Of a DNA stretch of 30,827 nucleotides, positions 9,667-19,554 are shown one piece after another. The DNA is taken from assembly GCA_001566295.1 (NCBI GenBank), contig KQ964308.1, positions 1-30,827 on the forward strand, in the 5' to 3' direction. The notes beneath the pieces are model-generated. The model saw only the letters and a list, made by a program, of their open reading frames with translations, was not told where the DNA came from and did no database searches. Positions within the stretch are counted from its first letter, which is position 1; each line of letters opens with the position of its first letter. The translations under genes were made by a program, and so were the position numbers. This DNA comes from Microdochium bolleyi (taxonomy: Eukaryota > Ascomycota > Sordariomycetes > Xylariales > Microdochiaceae).

Positions 9667-11402
9667 ATGGCGCGGTCCAAGAACAAGCTGAAGACTCCCG
9701 AACGCATCCAGACCTTGAAGGATGCAGTCGAATACCTGGAGAACAATCCTAACGCGAAAGTCACCAAAGTTGCGCGAGATTTTGGAGTTCAAAGAGACGC
9801 TCTCCGAAGACGCGTAAAAGGCGAAGTTCACGATAAACCTCGCTCAGCGAGCAATGCGCGTCTCTGCCCGGCAGAAGAGGTTGCCATTGAACGCTATATT
9901 GACCGTCTAGACCAGTGCAACTTAGCAGCACGCGTCCGCTTCATTGCTGACGCCGCAAACGACATTATTGCTGCGAAAGCATCACGCTCCCCCCCCCCCC
10001 TCCACCACCAATTGGCCCCGGCTGGGCATCACGATTTCTCCAGCGCCACAACGTCTCAAAGAGACGTCAAAAGACCCTCGATGCAAACCGTTCGACTGCA
10101 GAGAACGTCGAGAAGGTGATTGATTACTTCAGACAGTTGAAAGAGGTCCTAGAAGAGGGGGGGGTTGGGCCAGAAGATATCTGGAATATGGACGAAACCG
10201 GCTTCCGAATCGGTATCGCGAAAGATCAGTTTGTCGTTACAAAGAGAGCCAAATCTGACGATTGCTTCATCGGCATCCCAGAGAATAGGGAGTCAGCTAC
10301 AGCTATTGAGGCTGTCTCTGCAGCTGGGGGTTACATTCCGGCGTTCCTCATCATGACAGGCGTCAATCATATGGCCCTCTGGTACCGTACCCCAGAGCTC
10401 CACGAGGAGACCTCAAGTGCATTGACGGAGTCAGGTTACTCAAACGACATACTCTCTCTCGCTTGGCTTAAACACTTCGAACGCTATACAAAGAAACGCT
10501 CTTCCAGCCAGAAGAGGCTGCTTATCGTTGACGGCCATGGATCGCACCATACCATAGAGTTCATCAGGTTCTGCGACAATCACAACATTGTACCGTTTGG
10601 GATGCCTCCTAACTTGACGCATATTCTCCAACCTCTCGATATCGCTGTATTCCAGCCTCTCAAGCACTACCAAGCAGTGGCAATTGATAGCCTCGTCCGT
10701 GATGGGATTGACCGTATTCAGAAGCTTGAATTCCTTGCATATATAGAGGGTATTCGGCGAGAAGCCTTCAAAACGACAACAATTCAATCAGCCTTCCGAA
10801 AAGCAGGGATATGGCCCCTGAACCCACAGCCACTTATTGAGGCCCTCACTAAAAGGGTCCCTCGTGAGGTGACGCCACCAAAGCAAATCAGGCACAACTT
10901 CGATCACTCGTCGTCTGCTGAGCACACGCCAGTAACGATCAGGCACTTCTATAAGGTTACAGATCGACTGAATGAAGACCTCTACAGCAACGAAGAAGAG
11001 CTACAAGAAGAGTGGTACAATGATTTTGACCGTCTTGTGAAGGGAGCACTTGCCAATGCGGCGGAGTTAGTACAGCTAAAAAAGGACCTCTCCAGGACCC
11101 GAATGGCAGAACGCCGCAGACTTCAACAACGTGCTGCAAAGAACTCTCCATTACAATCAGGGGGTATTTTGACGGTCTCCGAAGGCCGTCGAATGGTCGT
11201 TAAGCGTCAGGAAGACGAGGTTGCGAAAGCACGCCGGATTATAGCTCGGGAGCAGGAAAAGGAGATTCGCAGGTTCAAAAGGGTATTCGAGGAGGCAGCC
11301 CTCACAGCGCGGAAATGGAGGGCAGACCCTGAAAAAGAGAATATAGGGAAGTGCTTCATATGGGAGACGGGCAAGCCAATGCGTCAATTACTACGATTCT
11401 AG
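9667..11402 (+). pseudogene. Fot/pogo-family transposase, split by a frame shift at a C12 run
   Basis: DDE transposase that would cut and paste the surrounding element. The first frame starts MARSKNKLKTPERIQ and holds a psq/CENP-B-type helix-turn-helix (VTKVARDFGVQRDALRRRVKG). The second frame, used from the C run to TAG at 11400-11402, holds the DDE domain: NMDETGF (first Asp), LLIVDGHGSHH (second Asp) and LQPLDIAVFQPL (third Asp), with 35 residues between the last two, so DD35D as in Fot1-like elements. A basic coiled-coil-like tail follows. The frames meet at twelve Cs, 9989-10000; just after it the second frame reads PIGPGWASRFLQRHNV, the expected Fot continuation. One C more (or two fewer) would give a single frame of about 578 codons. 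Mutation, a sequencing error in the run, or slippage during expression are all possible. Confidence 0.85.
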
Positions 11403-11437
11403 CTCAAATAGTAGTTACATCGTCAAAATCGTCAAAG

Positions 11438-11488
11438 TGCGCATTCTGGTGATCTGCGCATTCTGGTGATCTGCGCATTTTGGTGGTG
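11438..11488 (+). repeat. Subterminal 17-bp direct repeats, three copies
   Basis: TGCGCATTCTGGTGATC at 11438-11454 and again at 11455-11471, then a variant TGCGCATTTTGGTGGTG at 11472-11488 that runs into the inverted repeat. They are candidate transposase-binding sites; the left end has one clear copy plus a degraded one, so the ends are asymmetric. Confidence 0.85.
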
Positions 11489-11547
11489 AGCACCTCTTTA
11501 CGAGGTGCGGCAGAATGGCGGACCTAAAAAGTGGGGCGTGGCACGAG
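11464..11547 (-). repeat. Right terminal inverted repeat, 84 bp
   Basis: Reverse complement of the left repeat with no mismatch, followed by the TA duplication at 11548-11549. Confidence 0.95.
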
Positions 11548-11619
11548 TAGTACCTCCCAGCATTCCCACTTCGACTAATACTTCCTCTTTCGCCACTTCA
11601 GGAGCACACCAGGCTCAAT

Positions 11620-12606
11620 ATGGCTCCTCGACTAAACCGATCTCAGCATGACCAGATCTCATACATGATCCACCAAGGGTTCGATCACGAAGCCATTCTT
11701 GACGTCGTACCTTGCACTAGTCGATCCCTCCGTAGAATACGATCGACGTTCGCGCAGTTTGGAACGACAACTGCACCCGTGAACCGAACCGGTCCAGATC
11801 CCAAGATTACTCCTTCAATGGGTGATATACTTATTCACCGACTCGGCAAAGAAACGGACATGACGCAGCGTGAGATGGTCAGATATATTCATAAAGAATT
11901 CGACGAGGAGGTGTCTGTAACCACAATCGCTCGAACTCTTAAGAAGTGTAACACCACATTCAAGGTCAAAAGGCGTGTAGCCCAACAACAGGTGCCCGAT
12001 CTACAGCACTTCTATTTCTACCGACTGAAAATGCAAGGATGCCGTTCCTACCATTATGTTTTTATTGATGAATGTGGCTTTGACAGGCCAGGTATGTATC
12101 GCAAGAAGGGATGGGCACCGAAGGGCATCACACCAGTAGAGAAGGCTCGGTTCGAACGCGGACCGCGGGTACAGCTCATTGCAGCATATACACAGAGAGG
12201 CATCAAGTTATGCCGCTGATTTAGCGGATCCATGGACAGACTTCTTTTCGAGGATTTTATTGGGCAATTACTTTGCCACTGCAGCAGATGGCCCGAGCCG
12301 GAGACTGTGCTAATCATGGACAATGTTGGTTTTCACTACTCAGAAAGGGTACAGCAGATGGCCGCAGAGGCTGGCGTTCTATTAGATTTTACCCCGCCAT
12401 ACACCCCGCGCAGTGATCCAATCGAAGAGTTCTTCGGAGAAGTCAAGACACACATGAAAGCACAACGCAAGAATTATCCGAACTTGATCCGGAGAGATTT
12501 TGAAATCTACACAAAGTCTTGTGTCAGGGCGGTGGGTAGCCGACGCGAAAGTGCTGAGGGCCATTTTCGCAACGCGGGGTATCACGTTGAACATCCTCCT
12601 AAATAG
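11620..12606 (+). pseudogene. Tc1/mariner (DDE_3-type) transposase with one in-frame stop
   Basis: A second, unrelated DNA-transposon transposase, 328 codons from MAPRLNRSQHDQ to TAG (12604-12606). An N-terminal paired helix-turn-helix region (residues 1-125, with TSRSLRRIRSTFAQFG) precedes the catalytic core: FIDECGFD (first Asp), VLIMDNVGFHYS (second Asp) and PRSDPIEEFFGEVK (catalytic Glu). There are 34 residues between the second Asp and the Glu, so DD34E as in Tc1/mariner. The frame is interrupted only by TGA at 12217-12219, between GIKLCR and FSGSMD, where a substrate-facing loop is expected. I could not recognise matching terminal repeats on either side; the complete pogo element ends 72 nt upstream of its start codon and may have landed in its left flank. 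Confidence 0.82.
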
Positions 12607-12635
12607 TCTCCATTATCACTCAAATCTGTGAAGCT

Positions 12636-13673
12636 TTACTCTGTGTTAATTGCGTCTGCCCGAATCATAATCTTGTGCACAAACTGCTCCGCAACCCCTG
12701 GCATGATTCCGTTCTCTTTGAACATCTTAGCACCGTTGGTCTTGTTGTTATGCAGCCATTCCAAATGTTAGCCCAGCTTCAGCGCTGTTGCAGCAGTTGC
12801 CTGATAGGCCTCCTTCCAATCATCGTCAGTGGTCTTTTCACTTAGCCAAGCGCTGAACGATTTGATGGCCTCATTTGGGGGCATGGACAGGTTCAGGCGA
12901 TATGGCGGGACATCAGCATTGCCATCCCGGCAGTTGGTGCTGCAAGGATCAAGTTCCAGTGCATTTGCTTTCCGCTTCTTGCGTCGCAATGCTTCTTCAG
13001 CCCGTGCTATGATCTGCTCTCGAATTCTGTCGGGCACATCCGCATGCGTCTTCAGCTCCATGCCTTCTACAGCGTGATCGATGAGTTGGTCTAGAATCTT
13101 GTCGTCTAGCCTATGATGTTTTCTGTTCTGAACCCAACGATAAAACCCGACGTTTGTACACGAGGAGCTCGCGCAAGAGAAGAGCTGATACACTTCTTGC
13201 CAGACAGCACCTGCGCCCGTACTTGCTGCCTGCTGCCCCGCAACAAGTTTATTCAATGCAGCGGTGTGCTTTGTCGTAGCACCACGGCCTACCTTCTCGG
13301 TCACGACCTTGAGGCACTCATAGATTACAAGGAACTCAATTCTGAGCTTGTGCTTCGGGTCACTCCACGATCGAAGCTTATCCTCAATATCTGTCCAGTC
13401 GATGTCTGATCCACTAAATGGTGATGGTTTGAATGGGTGTTCGCCTCGTCTGGAAGTAGATACGGTGATGATCGTCTCTCGATGTTCGTATTCGGGCTCG
13501 GGCAACTTTTCGTTGGCTTTGTTGGTAAGCTTGAAGTGCAAGGTTTCCTCCCAGCAGAGATCGGGGGCAACTTTGATATTATCTATAACGTAATCCACAA
13601 GCGAGTGGATCGCACAAGCCAGTGGACTGGTCTTCGGGTACTCGTACGAAAATGTATAAGTTAAATCAACCAT
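12636..13673 (-). pseudogene. Uncharacterised fungal protein with one premature stop
   Basis: Function unknown. The frame starts MVDLTYTFSYEYPKTS at 13673 and runs 301 codons to TAA at 12768-12770. After that stop the same frame continues (HLEWLHNNKTNGAKMF, then GIMPGVAEQFVHKI) to TAA 12636-12638. The last part fits a pattern I remember from fungal hypothetical proteins ending 'GV..GIA..FV..I', so the inner stop is probably a nonsense mutation (CAA to TAA). Visible features are a cysteine-bearing segment FSCASSSCTNVGFYRW, a helical region LDQLIDHAVEGMELKTHAD followed by PDRIREQIIARAEEAL, and a basic stretch RRKKRKA (possible nuclear signal). It lies between two transposase genes on the same strand as the zinc-knuckle pogo remnant, 21 nt beyond that frame's end, so it could be a passenger gene of that element or an independent gene. 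Confidence 0.6.
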
Positions 13674-13694
13674 AACGCCTTAAATCAATTAAAA

Positions 13695-14862
13695 CTATTT
13701 AGAATCCTCTTCTCCAGAGGCAGACTCAACTTTCTGACAGGTGCGCGCATTATGGCCGGGCTCGCCGCAGACGCTACAGCGCCGCGCGCGCGTTTCTGGC
13801 CTCCTCGTACGACCACTACTCCGAGCTGTTTCGGCTACTAACTGTACTGTCGCGTCTAATTGAGACTTCAAATCTTCTGCCTGGCTAATTGTAAGGGACC
13901 CTCCTATCTGCAACTGCTTTTTCTTCGTACGACGACGGCGGCTAAGGCGGTCATTTGCATCTCGAAGTTCGGCCAGGTCGTGGCGCATAAGCGTCTGCTC
14001 ATATACCATTAACGAGATTCCTTTATTTAGCTACCATAAGCTCGCAATGATTGACGAAGGAGAGCTACCTTGATGTCGTGCGATACGATTTTTAATATAT
14101 TCCGTCTGCGATTCGGCCTCAATTGGGTTGTTTAGCGTCGTCGAGACCCATGGTAGTGGCAGGCCAGCAGAGGAGCCAGGAGGTGTCGGCGTTTGAAGCT
14201 TTACATCTAGCTGCGAAATCACATAATTCGGGTCTTACGGTACTAGGCCTGTCGCTCTAAAGCCTGCCTGGATATTTGATTTGGTCATTGCAGCGTTGTG
14301 CGCCTTATAAAAGGCTGGGAGGAAGTCCTCCTTCGAAACGTGGGTTACGTGCGCCCGCATCAGACCTTCGATTTCTTTGCCGTACGCCCGTTTCAGAGGT
14401 CCAAAGCACCCGACATCGAGAGGCTGGAGCTTATGCGACGAGTGAGCAGGCATACAGAGCGTTATAATATTCTGTTCCTTGCAGTAGAGCTCGAAATCGA
14501 CCGGATGGTGGCTCTCGTGGCCGTCGAGGATCAGGAGCCGGTAGGGACCTTTCGTACGACCTTTTGTATGGAAATCGAAGTGTTTTATCCATTCTAGGCC
14601 TCGCTCGTTCGTCATCCACCCGTTTTCGGAGAGTGCGATTACCCAGTCGGGCGGTAAGGGGCTGTCGGAGGTCCAGGAGTCGAGGTGGACCTTGCCTGCG
14701 AAGATGATATATGGCGGGATCGAATTACCGTATGTACGACCCGATGCACTGGATAGCTGTAACCCATTCCTGATTTCCTTGTTGTACAGCTCTAGGCCTT
14801 CCGCGTCGATCGGAGGTTGTAACGACTATTTCTGCAGAGATTTTACCTATCGCGAACCCGGT
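13695..14862 (-). pseudogene. 5'-truncated pogo/Fot transposase with C-terminal zinc knuckle
   Basis: Older transposase remnant. Reading leftwards from about 14862 it starts abruptly at TGFAIGK (just after the position of the first catalytic Asp, which is lost), continues SDRRGRPRAVQQGNQEWVTA, then shifts frame near 14735 into SIPPYIIFAGKVHLDSW. The second catalytic site LLILDGHESHH and the third, KLQPLDVGCFGPLKRAYG, follow. In-frame stops at 14235-14237 (TAA after GLVP) and 14031-14033 (TAG after ASLW) interrupt the rest, which includes SRRRRTKKKQLQIGGSLTIS and a CCHC knuckle, CSVCGEPGHNARTC. The frame ends at 13695. It is a different family from the intact element at 9544. The missing N-terminus and DNA-binding domain, together with the stops, make it inactive. 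No terminal repeats were identified. Confidence 0.82.
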
Positions 14863-16848
14863 CACCTTGCCGGTGATGGAATGCATTGTCATGAGCGGAA
14901 CGATGAGGCCACTGACGAGGAAGGAGTAGTCGCCCATGTCGTTGGTTGCCGGTCGGCTAGTTGAACTTGTACAGAGGCTGGGTGCCGTTCCAGTATAAAG
15001 GCTGTGGATGTTCTGGCCACCACACAGCTCCTGTGGCGACCCTGAACACGCAATACTGCACCTGGACTCGTCGACCTGCTGCTCGTCCCCGGCCACGACG
15101 TTCCAGCAGTCGCCGCAGAAGCACTGGATGCCGTATTCGAGGCCGGCCGCGGCGTAGCCGTACTCCGCACAGAGACCCAGGCACAGCTCAGCGCTGTTGA
15201 TGTCAGGCAGCTGTAGCTGCTAGGGCAGATTGTGGATACCGGTCGTGGCGTTGTCGGAGGTGTAGCGCCCCTTATATTCCCAAGTTCCATTAAGGCCACT
15301 CGTCTTCACGGCTGGAGGCTGGAAGATCTTAGGGGTGCTCTCAGAGTAGATTGATAGGTACCCGGCACCACCGCACATGGTGCTACCATCTCACGGGCAC
15401 TGTGTCTGGCAGCCGGATTTATCGGGAGCCTGTTTCCCGCCGTTGTAGATGGCGTTACCACAGAAGCACTGGCAGTAGCACTCTGTGCCAAAGACTGCGT
15501 AGTTCATGGATGTGCACAGCTGAACGCAGGATTCTCTCGTCATGTTGGAGTTGTCGGGTGCCTGGTACTGCGGGAGGATGCGCGGGCCTGGACCGTCCTG
15601 CCAGCAGCCATAGGAAGTCCAGTTGGCGGGGAAGCTGGATGCCACACTGCTGGAAGCGGTCGAGGACGCGCTTGAAGTCGTGCTTGAGGCGGAAGTGACA
15701 CCGCTAGAGCTGCTGGCCAGAGTAGGGCTACCTGAGGCCGAGCCCGTGGATGAAATGCTAGCCCAGGATGATGTGGCGGAGCTCCTAGAGGACGTTACCG
15801 CCACCGAGCCTGTGGACGCAGACGATACTACCGAGCTGCTCGACGCTGAGGACGAAACTGAGCTGGTCGGAGATGTCGGCGTGACGATGCTTGAGGAAAC
15901 CGTCGACAGAGGTAAGCTGCTCAAGGTCGGACTGGTTGTGGCGCTGCTGGCCATCGAGCTAGAGCTGGAGCCGCTCCCGCTGTTGTTCAGCTTCCATCTG
16001 CCCATGAAGTTGTAGACGCTCAATCTATTACCGCCGCCGCAGATTTCGGTGTCGTTGCCGCAGACTGACATCGGCACTGTCAGCGAGATCGTCTTCCCAA
16101 GGAAACAAAGCGACGATGAAGGTGGTGCTTTGACAACCTATAGCATTGGCTTGAGTACTCTATTCCGGCAAGGATGTAGCCTGCCGCCTGACAGGCTGAC
16201 GTACGTGCCTGGCCGGACATAGCATTTCCATTGATGTTGGGGGAGAAGGGAAAAGTGCGACCGCCGTTCGTCCCCTCGCTGAAGCAGCCGAGGTATGGCC
16301 AGTTGGTGATGCCCGTGTCGGGCTGGAGACCCAGGATGAACGGGTTGTGGAACAGGGTGAGTCGGTTAGGCCCACCGCAGGGCTCCGTGCTGTTGTCATT
16401 ACACGGGGTGTTGCAGGACAAGTCGTCGGGCTGCTGAGTTGCGTCGGAGGTAAGCTGGAGATCGCAGACTGATTGTTGCCTTGTCAGCAAGGGCTTCCGG
16501 TGTCTTCAATTAAACCTCGCTTACAGCACTGGTTGAAGTACTCGACACCCGCGAAGGGTTAGTCTCCCTGCTGGCCGAACGCCAGGCAGGACTCGATGGT
16601 CTTATTATTGGTGCTCGTGAAGGCATCTTCAATGGTTCGGTCGACGTCACTGCGAAGCACAAAACACCGTCAGTAAACACGAAGGCCTGCAAGAAGAGAA
16701 GCGGGCCTGGGGGAGGTGCAGGCAAATACTGACCTCCAGCAGTGTTGATATGTCCAGTTGCCAGGGCGTGTCGTTGGAACTTGGAGCTGTGCGGACGGAT
16801 GCCGGCGAGCGACAAGAGCAGAACCGAGGCCAGCTTACAGATCGCCAT
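14863..16848 (-). pseudogene. Secreted protein with four WSC domains, with four premature stops and cut by a transposon
   Basis: WSC domains are cysteine-rich carbohydrate-binding modules of cell-wall sensors and extracellular enzymes. Exon 1 (16848-16734) begins MAICKLASVLLLSLAGI, a signal peptide. A 47-nt intron (16733-16687) and a 56-nt intron (16524-16469; donor GTAAGC) keep phase. WSC1 contains SDVDRTIEDAF and ends CGGPNRLTLF; WSC2 runs from WPYLGCFSEG to CGGGNRLSVYNF. A Ser/Thr-rich linker of about 120 residues (15660-16030) follows; WSC3 starts at WTSYGCWQDG, and WSC4 ends CGGQNIHSLYTG. Stops interrupt it at 16670 (TGA), 16559 (TAA), 15391 (TGA) and 15220 (TAG). The junction near 16080-16145 lacks a clean donor (ATAGGT where GTAGGT is expected). 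The last residues, SGLIVPLMTMHSITGKVT, may begin a copper-radical oxidase module (weak recollection). The frame then runs straight into the transposase remnant. Confidence 0.78.
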
Positions 16849-16869
16849 GATGCTCAGCGGCTGTCTCAC

Positions 16870-18317
16870 ACGTCACGATGATCCTGGTGAGAGGCTGTGA
16901 AGAGATGTGGAAACCGGATGATGCGAAGGCAGCGGCTGGAGTGTATTTATGTTCCAAGCAAGCGATGTCAGTCACCGACCAAAACGCCACCATTCGACAA
17001 TAGGGGGTCAGCCACCCCGAATCGACACTAGACCATCAAGGCGCCTGGGATGATCGCGTGTTGTGCCACGACCGCCAGACACCCGCGAGGAGCACCCGTG
17101 GAACGAGACTCGCCCTCTATATGTCCCTGCATCGAGCCGGTCCATGCCTGCTCCGGCAATTCTGCTTGGGAGCCTGGCGCCGACGAGGTCAGGCCCCACT
17201 CCAGGTGCTCCCGAAATCCGGACCGCTAGCCCAGCTTTTCTTCCGTGGTCTTGGTGCTTAGCATCAGCTTAGCCCTTGTTGAGTCAAGCGTGCCATACTG
17301 TACCTGAGCCAGTCCTCTCCGCCATGCAGGACAGAAAGCTTGTCGCGGGACGCGTCACCACCAGCAGATTGGCCCGTGATCAAGGATAACTCGGGAGGTG
17401 TACCGCACCCCGCGGGACGCTAATCATTTCCATCGGTCTGTGGCTCATAAGAGTCACCGTTCCTCTGTTATCCGGTGCCGCCTGAGATGGAGCTTATTGC
17501 AGCCTCAGCTGACTGGATTATGCGGATCCATCGACTCCAGGCATTTCCTCTACATGCACCATCGAAGGTGCTTGGGGAGCACGACGAAACCTCTGCCGCT
17601 ATGGTCATTTGCGACCAATCAAAAATGGGAAGGGACTTTCAGGAGCATCGGCTCGGACACTCTACATTATGATCATGGGTCCGAAGAGGGGAAAGCGTGT
17701 CAAGGACGACAGCCGTGTTGGTCAGGTCCGAACAAGAAACAGCACAGCTGCAAAAGGCAAAAGCGTCAATCAGCTAAGTTATTCAAAAATAAAATAACAG
17801 ATTAATAATAAAATTTCGGAATATGTTCATAAAATAGGCAAGCATATACTATTTATACCACTGGACGGATCAAGTGCTCGTAGGACGAACCGTCCATCGA
17901 AGCTCAATACGTGAAGACAAGTCAACATTTGCGCGTTACTTGGTCAAGTCTACGGGAAAAGAAATATTTAGTCTCATAGACAATTCATCTGTCCCCAATT
18001 TCCAGCTTGGTCGTGATGCTTTCAACCCTCCTGGGTTGTCGCGAATTTCTTCCTGCCCACTGTCCTCGACTACCTGCTTCGTATGAATTCCTTCAACGAG
18101 ACCGGGTAGACGAAGTCACTGTCAGTGGCTCACAATGTCCTGATACGCTGCTGACATTCCTGAAGCCTCTATCTCCTTTCGACTTTACTGATCCACCCTG
18201 CCGAAGATAGCTCGTGCTGACGATCCCAGCGCGGTGCGTCAGGAACTCGAGCTGCTCGTCTGTCGGCACATACTCGTACTTGTCATCAACTAGCAAGCCC
18301 GCACGGTTCTTCCATAT
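16870..18317. other. Intergenic region; WSC-gene promoter and AT-rich stretch
   Basis: The left part is the upstream region of the WSC gene. An AT-rich stretch of about 80 nt lies at 17781-17865. The frame 18093-18296 (minus; KYEYVPTDEQLEFLTHRAG) looks mildly protein-like and could be a 3' exon of the BTB gene, but I cannot place its splice sites. Other frames (for example 17398-17805) show no domain. Confidence 0.35.
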
Positions 18318-19446
18318 CTACCTCGCCTCGCTGGACAACAATTTACCTTCAGCATTGCAGCGGATTGGGGTATACCTGGCTGGCACTCGCCGTGGTCTCG
18401 CCGCCGCTCCCTTACCCGCCGCCGTAGCTGCACATGCAGCCGCTCGCAAGCTGAACAGCCAGCCAGAATAGACCTCGCGGAGGCTGAGGAGCAGGCCGCG
18501 CGGCGGCACGTCGATCTCGTCGGGGAGCACCACTCTCCAGAACACCAGCTCGGCATGATCCAGCCGGTCGGCAATGATCCCGAGGTTGCGCGTGGCGCAG
18601 GCGGCCTGCTCAGCAGGGATGTTGCAGCTGCGCACGACCGGCTGCTGCGTGCGGAAGGCTGGGTCGCCTCCGTCGAGGCTGGTGATGACGCCCTTCATTT
18701 TCTTGAGCATGCCTGCGCGCAGTCTGATGCGCTCGCTGTTGGCGATGGCTTTAGGGATGGTCTGAGGGGCCGAGTCAGCCATCGCGACCACAAGCCAACT
18801 AACGAGTTCCTTGGAAATCACCACATAGACCAGAAATATATCCCTCAAAAGGTCGCAAGCTTTCGTCGTTCTTGTAGCTCACCAAGATCGTCATGATGCG
18901 CTTGAAGAATGTCTTGTTGCAGAGTAGGTATGCAATATATGCCAGCATTCCGAACGTCTCGAGGCCTCCGCTGGACAGCCTTAGCAGCGCGTCGAGGTCC
19001 CGGCTGTCCACGAACGCTCCGCACGCTTCGAACCACGAGACCGACCACGGGCCGAGAGTCTGCAGCCACCCGTATTTGTCGGCGAGCACGAAGAGCTCAA
19101 AGATCCGGCGTATCTCGATGTTCGCGGACGAGGACATGTCGAGGCAGCCGAACAGCCTCAGGTTGCCGTACATGGCTGGGAGGAGCTCTTTCGTCGTGGC
19201 GGGCGAGTCATCGGGCAGGTTCACGACCCAGGGTTTCTTGCCGGCCGCCTCGGGCTTGGCCTCTCGCCAACCGTTGCGGTAGAGCATAGCATCGAACGAG
19301 TCGGAGACTCTGGCCATGGTCCGCGAGCAGACCTGGAACTGGCATGGCTTCTCCTTGGACGTGGCCTGCCGTACTTCGCCCACGCAGAGCCATAGGTCTC
19401 CACGAGGGTCGATGGTGTGCGACTTCATGCATTTCGGTCCGTCCAT
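18318..19446 (-). pseudogene. BTB/POZ domain protein with an internal frame change
   Basis: BTB domains mediate dimerisation and recruitment to CUL3 ubiquitin ligases; fungal stand-alone BTB proteins are mostly uncharacterised. The start is MDGPKCMKSHTIDPRG at 19446; the frame is open upstream but with leader-like composition. The BTB fold follows the usual order: DLWLCVGEV, CQFQVCSRTMARVSDSFDAM, WVVNLPDDSPATTKELLPAM and a helical part with LFVLADKYGWLQTLGPW. At about 18845-18870 similarity moves to the next frame (SKELVSWLVVAMADSAPQ, then IPKAIANSERIRLRAGMLKK and AELVFWRVVLPDEI), so the first frame's stop at 18799 is premature. A one-base indel or a short unrecognised intron could explain this. 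The C-terminus after LLLSLREV is uncertain; the second frame ends at 18318. Confidence 0.65.
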
Positions 19447-19554
19447 GGTGAGAAGTCGAGAGAACGAGGTGTGGGACGTGCCGGTTGTGCTGTCGCATGT
19501 TGCTATCAACCGTAGAAGATTGTCGCAAGAGAAGTCATCTGCGATACGAGACAA

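Larger units (their letters stand above)
9544..11547 (+). mobile_element. Complete Fot/pogo-type DNA transposon (2,004 bp)
   Basis: The element is bounded by perfect 84-bp terminal inverted repeats (9544-9627 and 11464-11547) and flanked by TA on both sides (9542-9543 and 11548-11549), the target duplication made by Tc1/mariner/pogo transposases. It carries one transposase gene in plus orientation. Each repeat contains a small palindrome, GCACCTC-GTAAA-GAGGTGC (left copy 9583-9601). The right end adds subterminal direct repeats. Identical terminal repeats suggest a recent arrival, although the transposase frame is broken once at a C run, so it may now be non-autonomous. Collapsing it would rejoin GGAC-TA-GTACC. 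Confidence 0.92.

Noticed and set aside
15623..16015. An acidic plus-strand frame rich in Glu, Leu and Val
   Set aside because: It is the antisense of the Ser/Thr-rich linker of the WSC gene.
12217..16672. Reassigned stop codons, suggested by many in-frame stops within readable proteins
   Set aside because: All three stops occur inside genes here, and the same codons end other frames normally (the kinase and WC-1-like gene end with TGA). Decay of transposons and a neighbouring gene explains the pattern better.
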